NCBI GenBank assembly: GCA_965261065.1
Contig: OZ253444.1
Span: forward strand, 4,774,001 to 4,838,000
Direction: 5' to 3'
Origin: JAKZVK01 sp965261065
GTDB lineage: Bacteria > Acidobacteriota > Terriglobia > Bryobacterales > UBA6623
DNA length: 64,000 nt
In this document: positions 33,890 through 43,010 of the stretch, one piece after another
Numbering within the stretch: the stretch's first letter is position 1
How the letters are laid out: each line of letters begins with the position of its first letter
Translations under genes and position numbers: made by a program
The notes under the pieces: model-generated
What the model saw: the letters and a program-made list of their open reading frames with translations, nothing else
Databases searched by the model: none
What the model was told of the DNA's origin: nothing

Positions 33890-34750
33890 ATGTCTACCGA
33901 GAAACAGAAAAAAGCGAATCGCGAGAACGCGAAAAAATCAACAGGCCCTCGCACCGACGAGGGCAAAGCCCGCTCCTCAAAGAACGCAATCAAGCACGAC
34001 CTCCTCGCCCGCGACGCCGTCATGGCTGGCGAGGACCCGGCCGAATACGACCGTTGCTTCCAGGAACTCGAAGAGAACCTCTTCCCCAAGAACGCCATCG
34101 AGTTCTGCCTCGTGCGCCAGATCGCCGACTCCGAATGGCGTCTGCGCCGCATCGAGCGCCTCGAAGCCGGCCTCTGCACCCACCACTCGACCAGCACCAG
34201 CCGGTTCGCTAGGAAACACTACCCCGACACCATCCTGCCCGGCCGCAACGGCGAGAACCAACTCCTAGGCAAGAGCATGGAAGACCACACCCAATCCCTC
34301 ACCAACCTGGCTCGCTACCGGACCATGACGAGCCGCGACATCACGCGCGCTCTGCGGATGATCCGGCAACTGCGCAAAGACGAGTTCGAGTGCAAAGAGA
34401 ATCGCGCGGCGAACGGGGCGATCCACCGTCCGACCGTCACCGACCCGGACCCCTACAACACCCCCGACCCGCTGGAACCACAACCGCCGCGCTACGAGCC
34501 CCCGGCAGCAGCAGCGCAGACCTCCAACCCGATCGGCTTCCGCGCGCAGGCCCAGTCCCTGCGAACCACCGAGGCCGGCGGTCCCCAATGTAGGGGCACA
34601 GCGTGCTGTGCCCGGCAGCCCGGCCCCGCGCAAAACGTCGCAGCGCGTAGCGCGGATCTCGCTTTTGAGATCCGCGGCCTCCCCTCCCAGTCCGTGCCCA
34701 GCTCCCAAGCGACGCTCGGCGGCGAATCACGATTCACGAATCACGAATGA
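33890..34750 (+). CDS. Conserved hypothetical protein (STGPRT..GK..S..NA.KH family)
   Basis: 286 aa from ATG 33890 with GGAGGAAAG upstream. The N-terminus NRENAKKSTGPRTDEGKARS, then SKNAIKHDLLARDAV, is a pattern I recognise from many uncharacterised acidobacterial proteins. Residues ~45-160 are helical and charged (RQIADSEWRLRRIERLEAGL). After residue ~175 the sequence becomes proline/alanine-rich. It then reads through a copy of the dispersed palindrome (34594-34613, GGGCACAGCGTGCTGTGCCC) and a second inverted repeat near 34645-34675, so the last ~50 residues are repeat-derived. Function unknown. Confidence 0.7.
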   Translation: MSTEKQKKANRENAKKSTGPRTDEGKARSSKNAIKHDLLARDAVMAGEDPAEYDRCFQELEENLFPKNAIEFCLVRQIADSEWRLRRIERLEAGLCTHHSTSTSRFARKHYPDTILPGRNGENQLLGKSMEDHTQSLTNLARYRTMTSRDITRALRMIRQLRKDEFECKENRAANGAIHRPTVTDPDPYNTPDPLEPQPPRYEPPAAAAQTSNPIGFRAQAQSLRTTEAGGPQCRGTACCARQPGPAQNVAARSADLAFEIRGLPSQSVPSSQATLGGESRFTNHE

Positions 34751-34997
34751 GTGGCCGACCGCAAAGACGAACCCAAGGCCCCGTGAAAACAAAGGGCTTG
34801 AGCACCGCCGAAGCCCTCAGGACGAATTACGGAACGAATCGCACCCCCGTGGCGCCCGTTCCGAGCCGCCTGGCAACGGAGGTACTGGGGAGGTAATCGC
34901 CGCCCAACAGCGCAAAAACAACGTCGACACCAACGACAACATGAGACGCTACACCCCCCCTGCGCCCAAGTCGATGAGGACTGCTAGAATCCATTGC

Positions 34998-35830
34998 ATG
35001 TTGAAGTTGTTGCGGGTCGCTCTCGCGCTCTTCGCTGTTGGCCTTTCTGCTCAAGATACTCCACAGGCTTTCGTCGGTGCGAAGGTGATCCCGATCGAAG
35101 GCAGCGACATCGACCGCGGCGTTCTGATCGTCCACCGAGGCCGCATCACGGCCGTCGGACCCGCCTCGTCGACGCGCATCCCCGTAAACGCCGAGCGTCA
35201 CGAGATGACCGGCAAAGTCGTCATGCCCGGCCTGGTCGACACCCACAGCCACGTCGGCAGCGTCGAAGGCGCTGACCGCAGCAATCCGATCCAGCCCGAC
35301 GTTCGCGCCATGGATTCGATCAACATTCGCGACGCGCGTATTCAGAGAGCGCAGGCGGGCGGCATCACCACGGCCAACATCATGCCCGGCTCGGGACATC
35401 TGCTCAGCGGGCAAACCCTCTACGTCAAGTTCCGCGACGGCACCGTGATCGACGACACCGACGACGGCATTACCGACTCGCCGCGCGAACGGCGAGGCGT
35501 AGAACCTGAGCTTCGAGACCGCGGTCCGGCTGATCGAGGCGGGCATCCCGGTGGCGCTGCAGAGTGGTTTCGAGTCGTACGTTCCCAAGAGCCGGCTGGT
35601 ACTGTTCGAGGCCGGCGTTGCGGCCGCCAACGGATTATCCTTTGAACAAGCGCTGGGGACGATTACAATAGAAGCGGCCAAGATCCTCGAAGTCGACAGC
35701 CGGGTCCGGGTCGCTCGAGCCAGGCAAGGACGGCGATGTGGCGCTTTATGACGGCGACCCATTCGAGTACACTACTCACTGCGTGGGCGTGGTGATCGAC
35801 GGAGAGGTGGTCAGCGAGGAGGTTCGATAG
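34998..35830 (+). pseudogene. Exported amidohydrolase (imidazolonepropionase-like), internally deleted and frameshifted
   Basis: Starts MLKLLRVALALFAVGLSAQD (signal peptide). It then shows the amidohydrolase N-terminal beta-sandwich and metal motif VVMPGLVDTHSHVG, and TTANIMPGSGHLLSGQTLYV. Near 35490 the frame breaks. The C-terminal part appears in another frame as LSFETAVRLIEAGIPVALQS, and another inserted base near 35707 moves GDVALYDGDPFEYTTHCVGV to a third frame, ending at TAG 35828. Most of the TIM-barrel centre (roughly 150-200 residues) is missing. A dead gene directly before a DUF1501 gene. Confidence 0.8.
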
Positions 35831-35835
35831 CTATC

Positions 35836-37347
35836 GTGGCCAACGATCGGGCGAACGAACGCTACCAGCGCACGGACCGGGCGGGTTGCCCAACCGTCAA
35901 GCCCCGGTTCGTCTCCCGCCGCGACTTCCTGTTCAACGCCGGCTCGGGCATCAGCGGGCTGGCCTTCGCCGCCATGCTTCAGCAGGAGGGGCTACTCGGC
36001 GCCGAGCCGGGAGGCGCGTGCAGCACCCCGCCGGGCCTCCAATCCCCCTACGCTCCTAAGCCCAGCCACTTCGCCCCGCGCGCCAAATCGGTGATCTCGC
36101 TCTTCATGAGCGGCGGCGTCAGCCACGTCGACACCTTCGACCCCAAGCCGATGCTCGACAAGTTCCACGGGGAACCGCTCGAAGGCAAGGGGCGTGTGCG
36201 GGTACGTCAGGGCTACCCCGGGCCCTTGATGCGCAGCCCGTTCGGGTTCAAGAAGCACGGCAAGAGCGGCATCGATGTCTCGAACCTGTTCCCACACATG
36301 GCGACGAAGGTCGATGATCTGGCCTTCATCCGCTCGGCCCAGGGACTGTCGAATGACCACGTACTCGCTCATTATGAATGGAATACAGGCTCTCTGTTGA
36401 TGGGATACCCGAGTGTCGGCTCGTGGGTGGCCTACGGGCTGGGGACGGAGAATCAGAGCCTGCCGGGTTTCGTCGTCGTCTACGACTACCGCGGCGGCCC
36501 CTTCAGCGGCCCGACCAACTGGAGCAGCGGTTTCCTCCCCGCCACCTACCAGGGGACGGTGTTCCGCTCCTCGGGCGACCCGGTGCTCGACCTCAATCCG
36601 CCGCCCGAACATGTTTCACCCGAACAGCAGCGCGCCCGGCTCGACCACCTCGCTTGGCTCAACGAAGAGCACGCCCGCCGGCACCCGGGCAGCTCGGAGT
36701 TGGCGGCCCGCATCGCGTCGTACGAGCTGGCCTTCCGGATGCAGGCCTGCGCGCCCGACGTGGTTGATATCTCAAAGGAAACGGAGAAGACCAAGCGGCT
36801 CTACGGCATGGACCACCCCACCACCGAGCCCTTCGGCAAGCAATGCCTGTTGGCCCGGCGGCTGGTGGAGCGCGGGGTGCGCTTCGTCCAGCTCTACAAC
36901 GGCGCCTTGCGGCAGCAGAACATCGACACCTGGGACGCCCACAGCAACCTGGTCGAAAACCACACCCAGCACGCCGCCGAAGTTGACAAGCCGATGGCGG
37001 GCCTGATCGAGGACCTCAAGCAGCGCGGGATGCTCGACGACACGCTCGTCCTCTGGCACTCCGAGTTCGGCCGCATGCCGATCTCCCAGCGGGGCGTTGG
37101 CCGCGACCACAACCCGGGAGCCATGACCATCTGGATGACCGGAGCAGGCATCCAAGGCGGCCAAGTGATTGGATCTACGGACGAATTCGGCTACAAGGCG
37201 ATTGACCCCATCACGCACTACGACCTGCACGCCACGCTGCTCCACCTGCTCGGCATGGACCACAAGCGGCTCACCTACTTCTTCAACGGGCGCCACATGC
37301 GGCTAACCGACGTCCACGGGGAAGTCATCCCGCAGATCGTGTCGTAG
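35836..37347 (+). CDS. DUF1501 family exported protein
   Basis: 503 aa from GTG 35836. A Tat-type signal, SRRDFLFNAGSGISGLAFA, is present. DUF1501 (alkaline-phosphatase/sulfatase fold) blocks include KSVISLFMSGGVSHVDTFDP, HSEFGRMPISQ, ITHYDLHATLLHLLGMDH and LTYFFNGRHMRLTDVHG. These proteins abound in Planctomycetota, Verrucomicrobiota and Acidobacteriota and are usually paired with PSCyt1/DUF1549/DUF1553 proteins, but no such gene is next to this one. Molecular function unproven; likely periplasmic breakdown of complex organic matter. Confidence 0.88.
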   Translation: MANDRANERYQRTDRAGCPTVKPRFVSRRDFLFNAGSGISGLAFAAMLQQEGLLGAEPGGACSTPPGLQSPYAPKPSHFAPRAKSVISLFMSGGVSHVDTFDPKPMLDKFHGEPLEGKGRVRVRQGYPGPLMRSPFGFKKHGKSGIDVSNLFPHMATKVDDLAFIRSAQGLSNDHVLAHYEWNTGSLLMGYPSVGSWVAYGLGTENQSLPGFVVVYDYRGGPFSGPTNWSSGFLPATYQGTVFRSSGDPVLDLNPPPEHVSPEQQRARLDHLAWLNEEHARRHPGSSELAARIASYELAFRMQACAPDVVDISKETEKTKRLYGMDHPTTEPFGKQCLLARRLVERGVRFVQLYNGALRQQNIDTWDAHSNLVENHTQHAAEVDKPMAGLIEDLKQRGMLDDTLVLWHSEFGRMPISQRGVGRDHNPGAMTIWMTGAGIQGGQVIGSTDEFGYKAIDPITHYDLHATLLHLLGMDHKRLTYFFNGRHMRLTDVHGEVIPQIVS

Positions 37348-37412
37348 GGGCCGAGTGGTGTGGATGCGGGCCTCGGGCGCTTCCTTGTGGTGACTGCTGA
37401 AAGCCGGCGATC

Positions 37413-38258
37413 TCACCCAGCGACCCAGTGCCGGTACAACGGCTTCACCTTGTCGGGTAGCCTGTCGAAGACCTCGCGGCGAATCGGAACCGCATCGTAG
37501 TTCTTCCCGCCCGTATCGAGAACCATGCGCTCGTGATCGGGCGTGCCGCGCATCGTCGGCGTTAGATTGAGCCACCAGGGGGCATACCGCACGATCAATG
37601 CCACGCGGGCTTCGCCGCTGCGGTTCGGCGCGACGGCGTGCCAGAGGCGGCTGTCGTAGAGCAGTACGCTGCCCGGCGGCCCCGCCGCCTGACGCTCATC
37701 CGGGTGCGGCGCGTCTTGGTCGACGCCCTCCATCTGACCCGTCGCCGGGTTGTTGTCGAAACGGTGGCTGCCGGGCCGGACGAACGTTCCGCCGTTGTCC
37801 GCGCCGAAACGCGTCAGCATCCAGATCGACGAGAGGTGCATCATCGCGTCGGGGTAGGGCGCTTTCACGTGGGTCGAGTTCGTGGCGTTGAAAGGCCAGT
37901 CAGCGTGCCAGTAGCCGCGCTCGTTGCCGGGTTGGTTGATTACGCAATCGGTGCACGAGATCCGAACAAACTGGCCGAAGAATGACTCGACCACTCCGAG
38001 GACTCGCTCGTCTGCCAGATAGGGCGCGAAGCATTGCGTGGCATTGATTGCCTGCTTGAGTACGCCGACACCTGCCGCGCCCACGCGGTGACCCCGCGCC
38101 CGTATCTTCGCCAGCTCGGCCTCGGCTTCCTCGTGGTGAGCCTGCTGCGCCGCGACGACCTCGCGGCGGATGTCGTCAACTGCATCCGCCGGGATGACTC
38201 CCTCGACGATCGAATAGCCGTCCTTCTTGATGCCCGCAACGATCTCGGATACGTTCAT
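37413..38258 (-). CDS. Phytanoyl-CoA dioxygenase (PhyH) family oxygenase
   Basis: 281 aa from ATG 38258 (MNVSEIVAGIKKDGYSIVEG). Fe(II)/2-oxoglutarate oxygenase fold with HxD in GYWHADWPFNAT, the distal His and the 2-oxoglutarate Arg in LWHAVAPNRSGEARVALIVR. It would hydroxylate a small metabolite; many environmental PhyH proteins do not act on phytanoyl-CoA. Begins 5 bases after the NIPSNAP gene stop, so the two are translationally coupled. Confidence 0.88.
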   Translation of the reverse strand: MNVSEIVAGIKKDGYSIVEGVIPADAVDDIRREVVAAQQAHHEEAEAELAKIRARGHRVGAAGVGVLKQAINATQCFAPYLADERVLGVVESFFGQFVRISCTDCVINQPGNERGYWHADWPFNATNSTHVKAPYPDAMMHLSSIWMLTRFGADNGGTFVRPGSHRFDNNPATGQMEGVDQDAPHPDERQAAGPPGSVLLYDSRLWHAVAPNRSGEARVALIVRYAPWWLNLTPTMRGTPDHERMVLDTGGKNYDAVPIRREVFDRLPDKVKPLYRHWVAG

Positions 38259-38263
38259 GTTGC

Positions 38264-38587
38264 TCACTGCACGGTTGACTTCTTTGTCGGTACAAGGCGC
38301 GTCACTTGGATCGCCGAGCGGTCCATCACGTCCGGAATGCGAGGGCCAATCACGTTCTTCCACTGGTCGCTTTGATAGACCGCTTCGTAGAGCTGCTCAC
38401 GTTCCTCCTCGCTCTCGAATCGCCGCATCCAAATGTAGATGCTGTCATCGTCCTCACCGCGCCAACTGCCGGTGATGACCATTCCCTTGGACACTTGGAA
38501 CGGGATGATTTCTTGCTCCATGAGCTGTAACCACTCCTCCATTTTGCCTTCGAGAATTTTGTACTGCCGCAGTTCGTAGAATGCCAT
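38264..38587 (-). CDS. NIPSNAP-domain protein
   Basis: 107 aa from ATG 38587 (MAFYELRQYKILEGKMEEWL). The ferredoxin-like dimeric alpha-beta pattern of NIPSNAP/EthD-type proteins is clear: IIPFQVSKGMVITGSWRGED, then SIYIWMRRFESEEEREQLYE. Such small proteins often accompany PhyH or other catabolic oxygenases. Operon with the neighbour at 37413 and, 11 bases upstream, the sulfatase remnant. Confidence 0.85.
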   Translation of the reverse strand: MAFYELRQYKILEGKMEEWLQLMEQEIIPFQVSKGMVITGSWRGEDDDSIYIWMRRFESEEEREQLYEAVYQSDQWKNVIGPRIPDVMDRSAIQVTRLVPTKKSTVQ

Positions 38588-38598
38588 GGTCGGTTTCC

Positions 38599-39420
38599 TT
38601 AGTTTCGTGTCCACGTGTAGCTCTCGAAGTCAAAGTCGTAGTCGGCGCGTCCCGGTACGGGCGGCGCACTCGTCTTCGGCATCCACTCCGCCAACTCGCG
38701 TTTCAGCCCCGCGTGGCGCGATTCCGGAGCGAGGTTCTTCCACTCGTTCGGGTCCCTCACGCGGTCGTACAACTCCTCACCGCCATCGCCGTAACGAATG
38801 TATCGCCACTTCTCCGTGACCACCGCGTGGTTGCTCGGCAGGTAGTCGATCACCGCCGGACGCCGCTTTGTCTTGGCGTCCCGTAGCAGCGGCGCCAAGC
38901 TCAGGCCTTCGAGGTCGTCCCTCTCCAGCAGCCCACACATCTCCGTCAACGTGGGATAGATGTCGAGCAACTCGACCGGCTGCGAGCGGTCCCGCCCGGC
39001 TTGCCGCACGCCCGCGGGTGGATTGAAGCCGGCCACGTGGTGGTAGATCTTGCCCGCGCCGGCGACGTAGTAGCCGTTCTCGCGGAAGAACATCGGCAGC
39101 GTGACGATGTCCGGGTGCGCGGGACGCCAATACTGGCCGTTGTTATAGACCCCGGTGGTCGACGGACGTTTACCCGTCAGCAGTGCCGTACGAGACGGAT
39201 TGCACAGCGGCGACGTGCAGTGCGCGTCGCGAAACAATGCGCCTTGCCTCGCTAGCGCGTCAATGTTCGGTGTCTTCACGCCCGGGTAGCCTCCCAGGCA
39301 GCCGACCCAATCGTTCATGTCGTCGACCGAGATCGACAAGACATTGGGACGCTCACTCTGCGCCGCTCCCGCTGCTCCCGTTGCGAGCATCGAGCCCAAG
39401 AAGGTGCGTCGCGTCAGCAT
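38599..39420 (-). pseudogene. Sulfatase with large in-frame internal deletion
   Basis: 273 aa from ATG 39420 with a Tat-like N-terminus (LTRRTFLGSMLATGAAGAA). N-terminal sulfatase parts are present: NVLSISVDDMNDWVG, and CNPSRTALLTG, whose Cys would become formylglycine. After IYHHVAGFNPPAGVRQAG the sequence jumps to RSQPVELLDIYPTLTEMCGL, the C-terminal part. Iduronate-2-sulfatase-like proteins run to ~480 aa, so about 200 residues with the second set of metal ligands are missing. It cannot be an active sulfatase, though the frame is open. Confidence 0.8.
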
Positions 39421-39847
39421 CCCGTAGATTCTACCGCGGATGGTCAGGGTGGGCATTCCTCATGTCCCCAGGCTGCCGGGTTCTTCCTGCGCACAATTCC
39501 TCAAACACCCACCGCCGAAGCCGATAAGAAAGTACACGAAGTTTAAGAAAGTAACGCGCAGGGCTGTTGATCGGAGTGCGCCTCCACGGCTGCCGATCCG
39601 GCCCGTGCGGTTACTTCTCCGCTGCGTTGGCGTGACGCTCCCTGCGATGTCGCGCAGAGGCGGCGGACCCGTCTTGGTCTCGGCCCTGGCCGGACCGGCG
39701 GGCTCGACCCCTCCAACCCCGTAGCGGGCGGGCGGCGGGTTGGGCCAGGCCGAGGCCATTTGATCAGGCGCAGTCCAACTCTCGGCATCCACCTGACTTG
39801 CAAGGTCACGTACCCGAGCGTCACTATGTACGCTTACGGAGTGCCAC
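39421..39847. other. Spacer between divergent genes, no feature recognised
   Basis: The sulfatase and DinB-like genes diverge from here, so promoters must lie within it. No convincing -35/-10 pair, terminator or repeat was seen. Minus-strand frames covering it are antisense continuations. Confidence 0.4.
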
Positions 39848-40387
39848 GTGCAAGCCCAGAAGACGCTGATGTCGAGTAACGAACCAGCCGTTGGCTCGGA
39901 TGCTGTTGCCAGTGAGTTCGTCCGTCTTAGCCGGCGGCAGCTTCGACAGTATGTGGAGCGCATCGAGTCGTGCCTCGATAAGCTGACCCTCGAGCAGATC
40001 TGGTCGCGCGAGCACGAAGCCGAGAACGCGGTCGGCAATCTGGTTCTGCACCTGGCCGCCAACGTCCGGCAGTGGATCGTCAGCGGCGTCGGCGGTGCGC
40101 CGGACAGCAGAGACCGCGACGGCGAGTTCACCCGGCGCGAGCCCCTGGCGGCCGGGGAGTTGTTCGGCACCCTCCGTAGTGCGGTCGAGGAGGCCGATGC
40201 TGTGATGGCGGGTCTGTCCAGCGACGACTTACTCAGCACGCGCAAGATTCAGGTGTACGAACTCAGGGTGCTTCACGCGATCTACCACGTCGTTTGGCAC
40301 TTCGCCGAGCACACCGGACAAATCATCTGGGCCACGAAGCGCATGACCGGCGAGGATCTTCAGTTCTACGGGTACCTCAGCACCTGA
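39848..40387 (+). CDS. DinB-superfamily protein
   Basis: 179 aa from GTG 39848 (ATG 39869 is an alternative start). Four-helix DinB/DUF1572-type fold: LRQYVERIESCLDKLTLEQI, NAVGNLVLHLAANVRQWI (metal His), then a third ligand region in VLHAIYHVVWHFAEHTGQII. DinB-type proteins include thiol-dependent transferases and damage-inducible proteins of unknown role. Single gene, 83 bases before the deacylase. Confidence 0.8.
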   Translation: MQAQKTLMSSNEPAVGSDAVASEFVRLSRRQLRQYVERIESCLDKLTLEQIWSREHEAENAVGNLVLHLAANVRQWIVSGVGGAPDSRDRDGEFTRREPLAAGELFGTLRSAVEEADAVMAGLSSDDLLSTRKIQVYELRVLHAIYHVVWHFAEHTGQIIWATKRMTGEDLQFYGYLST

Positions 40388-40470
40388 GAGGAACGGGAGT
40401 CTGCTGACGGGCGTGAACCCTAGCGCCCGGAAGCATTCCCAGGCAAACAGCCGGAAAGGGTTGGATCGAT

Positions 40471-41442
40471 ATGGAATTCGCCGTTTTTGATCCGGATCAA
40501 TTGGGACGTAATCGGAAGCACGCACTATCGTTGGATCTGAATGCCGACGGGCACGACATCGAGCTGCCGGTCCTGCTGGCTCGTGGCGCTCGGCCGGGCC
40601 CGACGCTGGTCGTAACGGCCGGCGTTCACGGAGATGAGTTCGAGGGGATCCAAGCGATCTTCGACGCGTTCGAGGAGGTCGACACCGGCGAGATGAACGG
40701 CGACCTTCTCACCGTTTCTGTCGCGAATCCTCCGGCCTTTTGGAACGGGACGCGCACGAGTCCGCTCGATGGGGGCAACTTGGCACGCGTGTTTCCAGGA
40801 GACCCTGGCGGAGGGCCTACCGAGGCCATCGCGCACGCGCTGGCGCAGGCGGTGATCGCGCGCGCGGACTTCTATCTCGACCTCCACAGTGCCGGCGTGC
40901 GATGGCTCATGCCGACGATGGTCGGTTACGATGCTAACGATCCGCGGGGCCGCGAGGCGGCTCTCCGCTTTGGAGCGAAAGTGATCTGGAGCCACCCGAT
41001 CATCGCCCCGGGACGCACGATCTCATTTGCAAACGAGCGCAAGATTCCATGGCTCTATACGGAAGCGTGCGGCGCGGGGAGAATCGACCCGGACGACCTG
41101 CGCATCTTCCGGGACGGCATCTTCAACTTGCTGCGGCACCTCGATATTCTGCCCGGCAACGTGGCGTCCGGCGAGCAGGTGGAGTGGCGTCTCGAAGGCG
41201 ACGGCAACATCGAGGGCGGCGCGGTGTCGACGAAAGCGGGCTTCTTTGTTCCCCGCGCTGGGATACTGGACCAAGTTCAGGAAGGCCAGGAACTCGGACG
41301 AACCGTTGATTTTCACGGTAGGACGATCGAGACGTTTCGAGCGGCGTCCAATGGTGTGATTGCGCTGGTCCGTCAGTTCCGGATGGTCGAGCCCGGTGAG
41401 CCGATGTTCGTGGTCACCGATGTCGAGGCGGGCGACCCGTAG
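40471..41442 (+). CDS. Succinylglutamate desuccinylase/aspartoacylase family protein
   Basis: 323 aa. Zinc carboxypeptidase-like fold with ligands in TAGVHGDEFEG (H53, E56) and FYLDLHSAG (H139), and the GGNLARVFPG substrate-binding motif at ~101-110. The catalytic glutamate is in WLYTEACG. The C-terminal ~90 residues are a beta-barrel as in the AstE/AspA family. It deacylates N-acyl amino acids or related amides; the exact substrate cannot be told. Confidence 0.88.
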   Translation: MEFAVFDPDQLGRNRKHALSLDLNADGHDIELPVLLARGARPGPTLVVTAGVHGDEFEGIQAIFDAFEEVDTGEMNGDLLTVSVANPPAFWNGTRTSPLDGGNLARVFPGDPGGGPTEAIAHALAQAVIARADFYLDLHSAGVRWLMPTMVGYDANDPRGREAALRFGAKVIWSHPIIAPGRTISFANERKIPWLYTEACGAGRIDPDDLRIFRDGIFNLLRHLDILPGNVASGEQVEWRLEGDGNIEGGAVSTKAGFFVPRAGILDQVQEGQELGRTVDFHGRTIETFRAASNGVIALVRQFRMVEPGEPMFVVTDVEAGDP

Positions 41443-41481
41443 GGATCATGGGTCGCAAGGTCGGACTGCGGTTGAAGCCCA

Positions 41482-41880
41482 TCAGGTTATGACGTCAAAT
41501 CCCTGTTCTCGGAAGTGCCGATCGAAGCAGAATGCCTCGCGCACGCCGGCGTCTCGCATCACCAGAAAGCTTGAGCAGTCGACCAGGCTCAGCTTCTTCC
41601 GCGAGGCGGCCAGGGTCATTTCCATCGCGGCTCGATGCAGGGTTTCATCGATCCACTGCACGCTCAGCAGAGGAGCGACATCTTCGTGGAAGGTTCGTAG
41701 GGCCGCGACGCCGAGCCGATGCTGCACCAGGGCGCTCGTCTCGACGAGGACGTAGTTGCTCGTCAACAGGTCGGTAGGCTCCTCCAGCAGCTTCCTCCAG
41801 GCGCCGCTGGCGGAGCGGTGGCTCTCGTCGTCTTGATCTAGAACGGCGTAGAGAGCGGACGTGTCGACGAATACCGTCAT
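41482..41880 (-). CDS. PIN-domain toxin (VapC-like)
   Basis: 132 aa. Acidic PIN residues: D6 in MTVFVDTSALYAVLD, E47 in YVLVETSAL, D101 in LSLVDCSSF and D120 in FCFDRHF. These nucleases usually cleave tRNA or rRNA in toxin-antitoxin systems. Its start overlaps the stop of the antitoxin gene by 4 bases (ATGA), the classic translational coupling. Confidence 0.88.
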   Translation of the reverse strand: MTVFVDTSALYAVLDQDDESHRSASGAWRKLLEEPTDLLTSNYVLVETSALVQHRLGVAALRTFHEDVAPLLSVQWIDETLHRAAMEMTLAASRKKLSLVDCSSFLVMRDAGVREAFCFDRHFREQGFDVIT

Positions 41881-42125
41881 TCCCCGAACGCTTCGGCGAG
41901 ATAGCGGTCATGCTTGCGGCTGACGTCCTTCGAACCGGAGCGGAACCGGCCGGCCGCGCGCAATGCACGCTCGACCCGTTGCTGACGACTCGGTCGACGC
42001 CGGGCTGCCACAATCGTGTCGACGCCCTCGCGGATCAGGTCCGCCATCGACCGGCCGGATTGCGAGGAGAGCCTTCGCAGACTTTCTAACTGGCTTTCGG
42101 TAAGCTGGATCTGAGTACGAATCAT
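41877..42125 (-). CDS. Ribbon-helix-helix antitoxin (VapB-like)
   Basis: 82 aa. IRTQIQLTESQLESLRRLSS, then GRSMADLIREGVDTIV, form the ribbon-helix-helix DNA-binding unit at residues 1-40. A basic linker and an acidic tail (KHDRYLAEAFGE) would wrap the toxin. Autoregulation of the operon is expected. An AT-rich block with CATGTTATC and CATTATGATGG lies just upstream (42122-42165), a likely promoter/operator, but no clear palindrome was fixed. Confidence 0.85.
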   Translation of the reverse strand: MIRTQIQLTESQLESLRRLSSQSGRSMADLIREGVDTIVAARRRPSRQQRVERALRAAGRFRSGSKDVSRKHDRYLAEAFGE

Positions 42126-42228
42126 ATGCTACATGTTATCACTTCAGGCATTATGATGGCATAAAGAAAAATCGAAGTCGCGGCGAACCGTTGCTGCGAC
42201 AAGCCCCCCTTGTCGGCGCGACTGAATA

Positions 42229-43002
42229 CTAGATCGCGGTCCAGCCGGCGTCGACGGGGATGTTGGCGCCGGTGATGTAGCGCGAGGCGTCGGAGGCGAG
42301 GAACACCGCCGGGCCCTTGATGTCATCGTCGTCGGCCATGCGGCCCAGCAAGGTACTGGCGCTGTACTGGTTGACGAACCGCTTCGAGTGGTCGGGGGTC
42401 TGCAAACCGCCCGGCGACAAAGCGTTGACACGGATGTTGTACGGCCCGAGGTAACTTGCCAGATAGCGCGTCATCTGGATCATGCCGCCCTTGGCGAAGT
42501 GGTAGTCGATGGGGTTGGTGACGCTCGTGCCTTGGTAGATCGACCAGTCGGGCCCGGCCATGCCGTAGATCGAGGCGATGTTGACGATCGAGCCCGAGCG
42601 CTGCTGCTGCATCGGTTCGGAGAAGATCTGGCATGCCAGCAGTAGCCCGGTGGAGTTGACCTTCATCGCCTCCTGCCATGTCTTGGCCGTTGCTTGGCGC
42701 AGGTCGCCGCCGCCGCGGGCGACGCTGTTGTTGAAGAGGACGTCGAGCTTGCCGTGGCGCTTGAGGATGCGATCGCGCAACGAGCGGATGGAGCGCTCGG
42801 AGGCTTGGTCGAGCTTGTCGCCCTCGACTTCGAGCGACTCCGACCTTAGCTCCGCGGCATACTCCCTGCACCGCTCTACGTTGCGCGAGGCCACGACGAC
42901 CGTGGCTCCCGCTTCGGCCAACGCCCGCACGATGTGACGTCCGTAAAGGCCGGTGCCACCGGTCACGAGCGCAATCTTGCCGTCGAGACGGAAGAAATCC
43001 AT
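42229..43002 (-). CDS. Short-chain dehydrogenase/reductase (SDR)
   Basis: 257 aa from ATG 43002 (MDFFRLDGKIALVTGGTGLY). TGGTGLYG is the NAD(P)-binding motif, LFNNSVARGG the NNxG-type segment, NIASIYG carries the catalytic Ser, and YHFAKGG is YxxxK. The C-terminus FLASDASRYITGANIPVDAG is typical of classical SDRs. Eight bases separate it from the upstream aminotransferase gene, so they are one operon. Substrate unknown; probably an NAD-linked sugar acid or alcohol. Confidence 0.9.
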   Translation of the reverse strand: MDFFRLDGKIALVTGGTGLYGRHIVRALAEAGATVVVASRNVERCREYAAELRSESLEVEGDKLDQASERSIRSLRDRILKRHGKLDVLFNNSVARGGGDLRQATAKTWQEAMKVNSTGLLLACQIFSEPMQQQRSGSIVNIASIYGMAGPDWSIYQGTSVTNPIDYHFAKGGMIQMTRYLASYLGPYNIRVNALSPGGLQTPDHSKRFVNQYSASTLLGRMADDDDIKGPAVFLASDASRYITGANIPVDAGWTAI

Positions 43003-43010
43003 CGCGTGTT

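Noticed and set aside
39460..40245. 261-codon minus-strand frame overlapping the DinB-like gene
   Set aside because: Covers the antisense of the DinB gene and a spacer; composition is Arg/Ser-rich, typical of a shadow frame.
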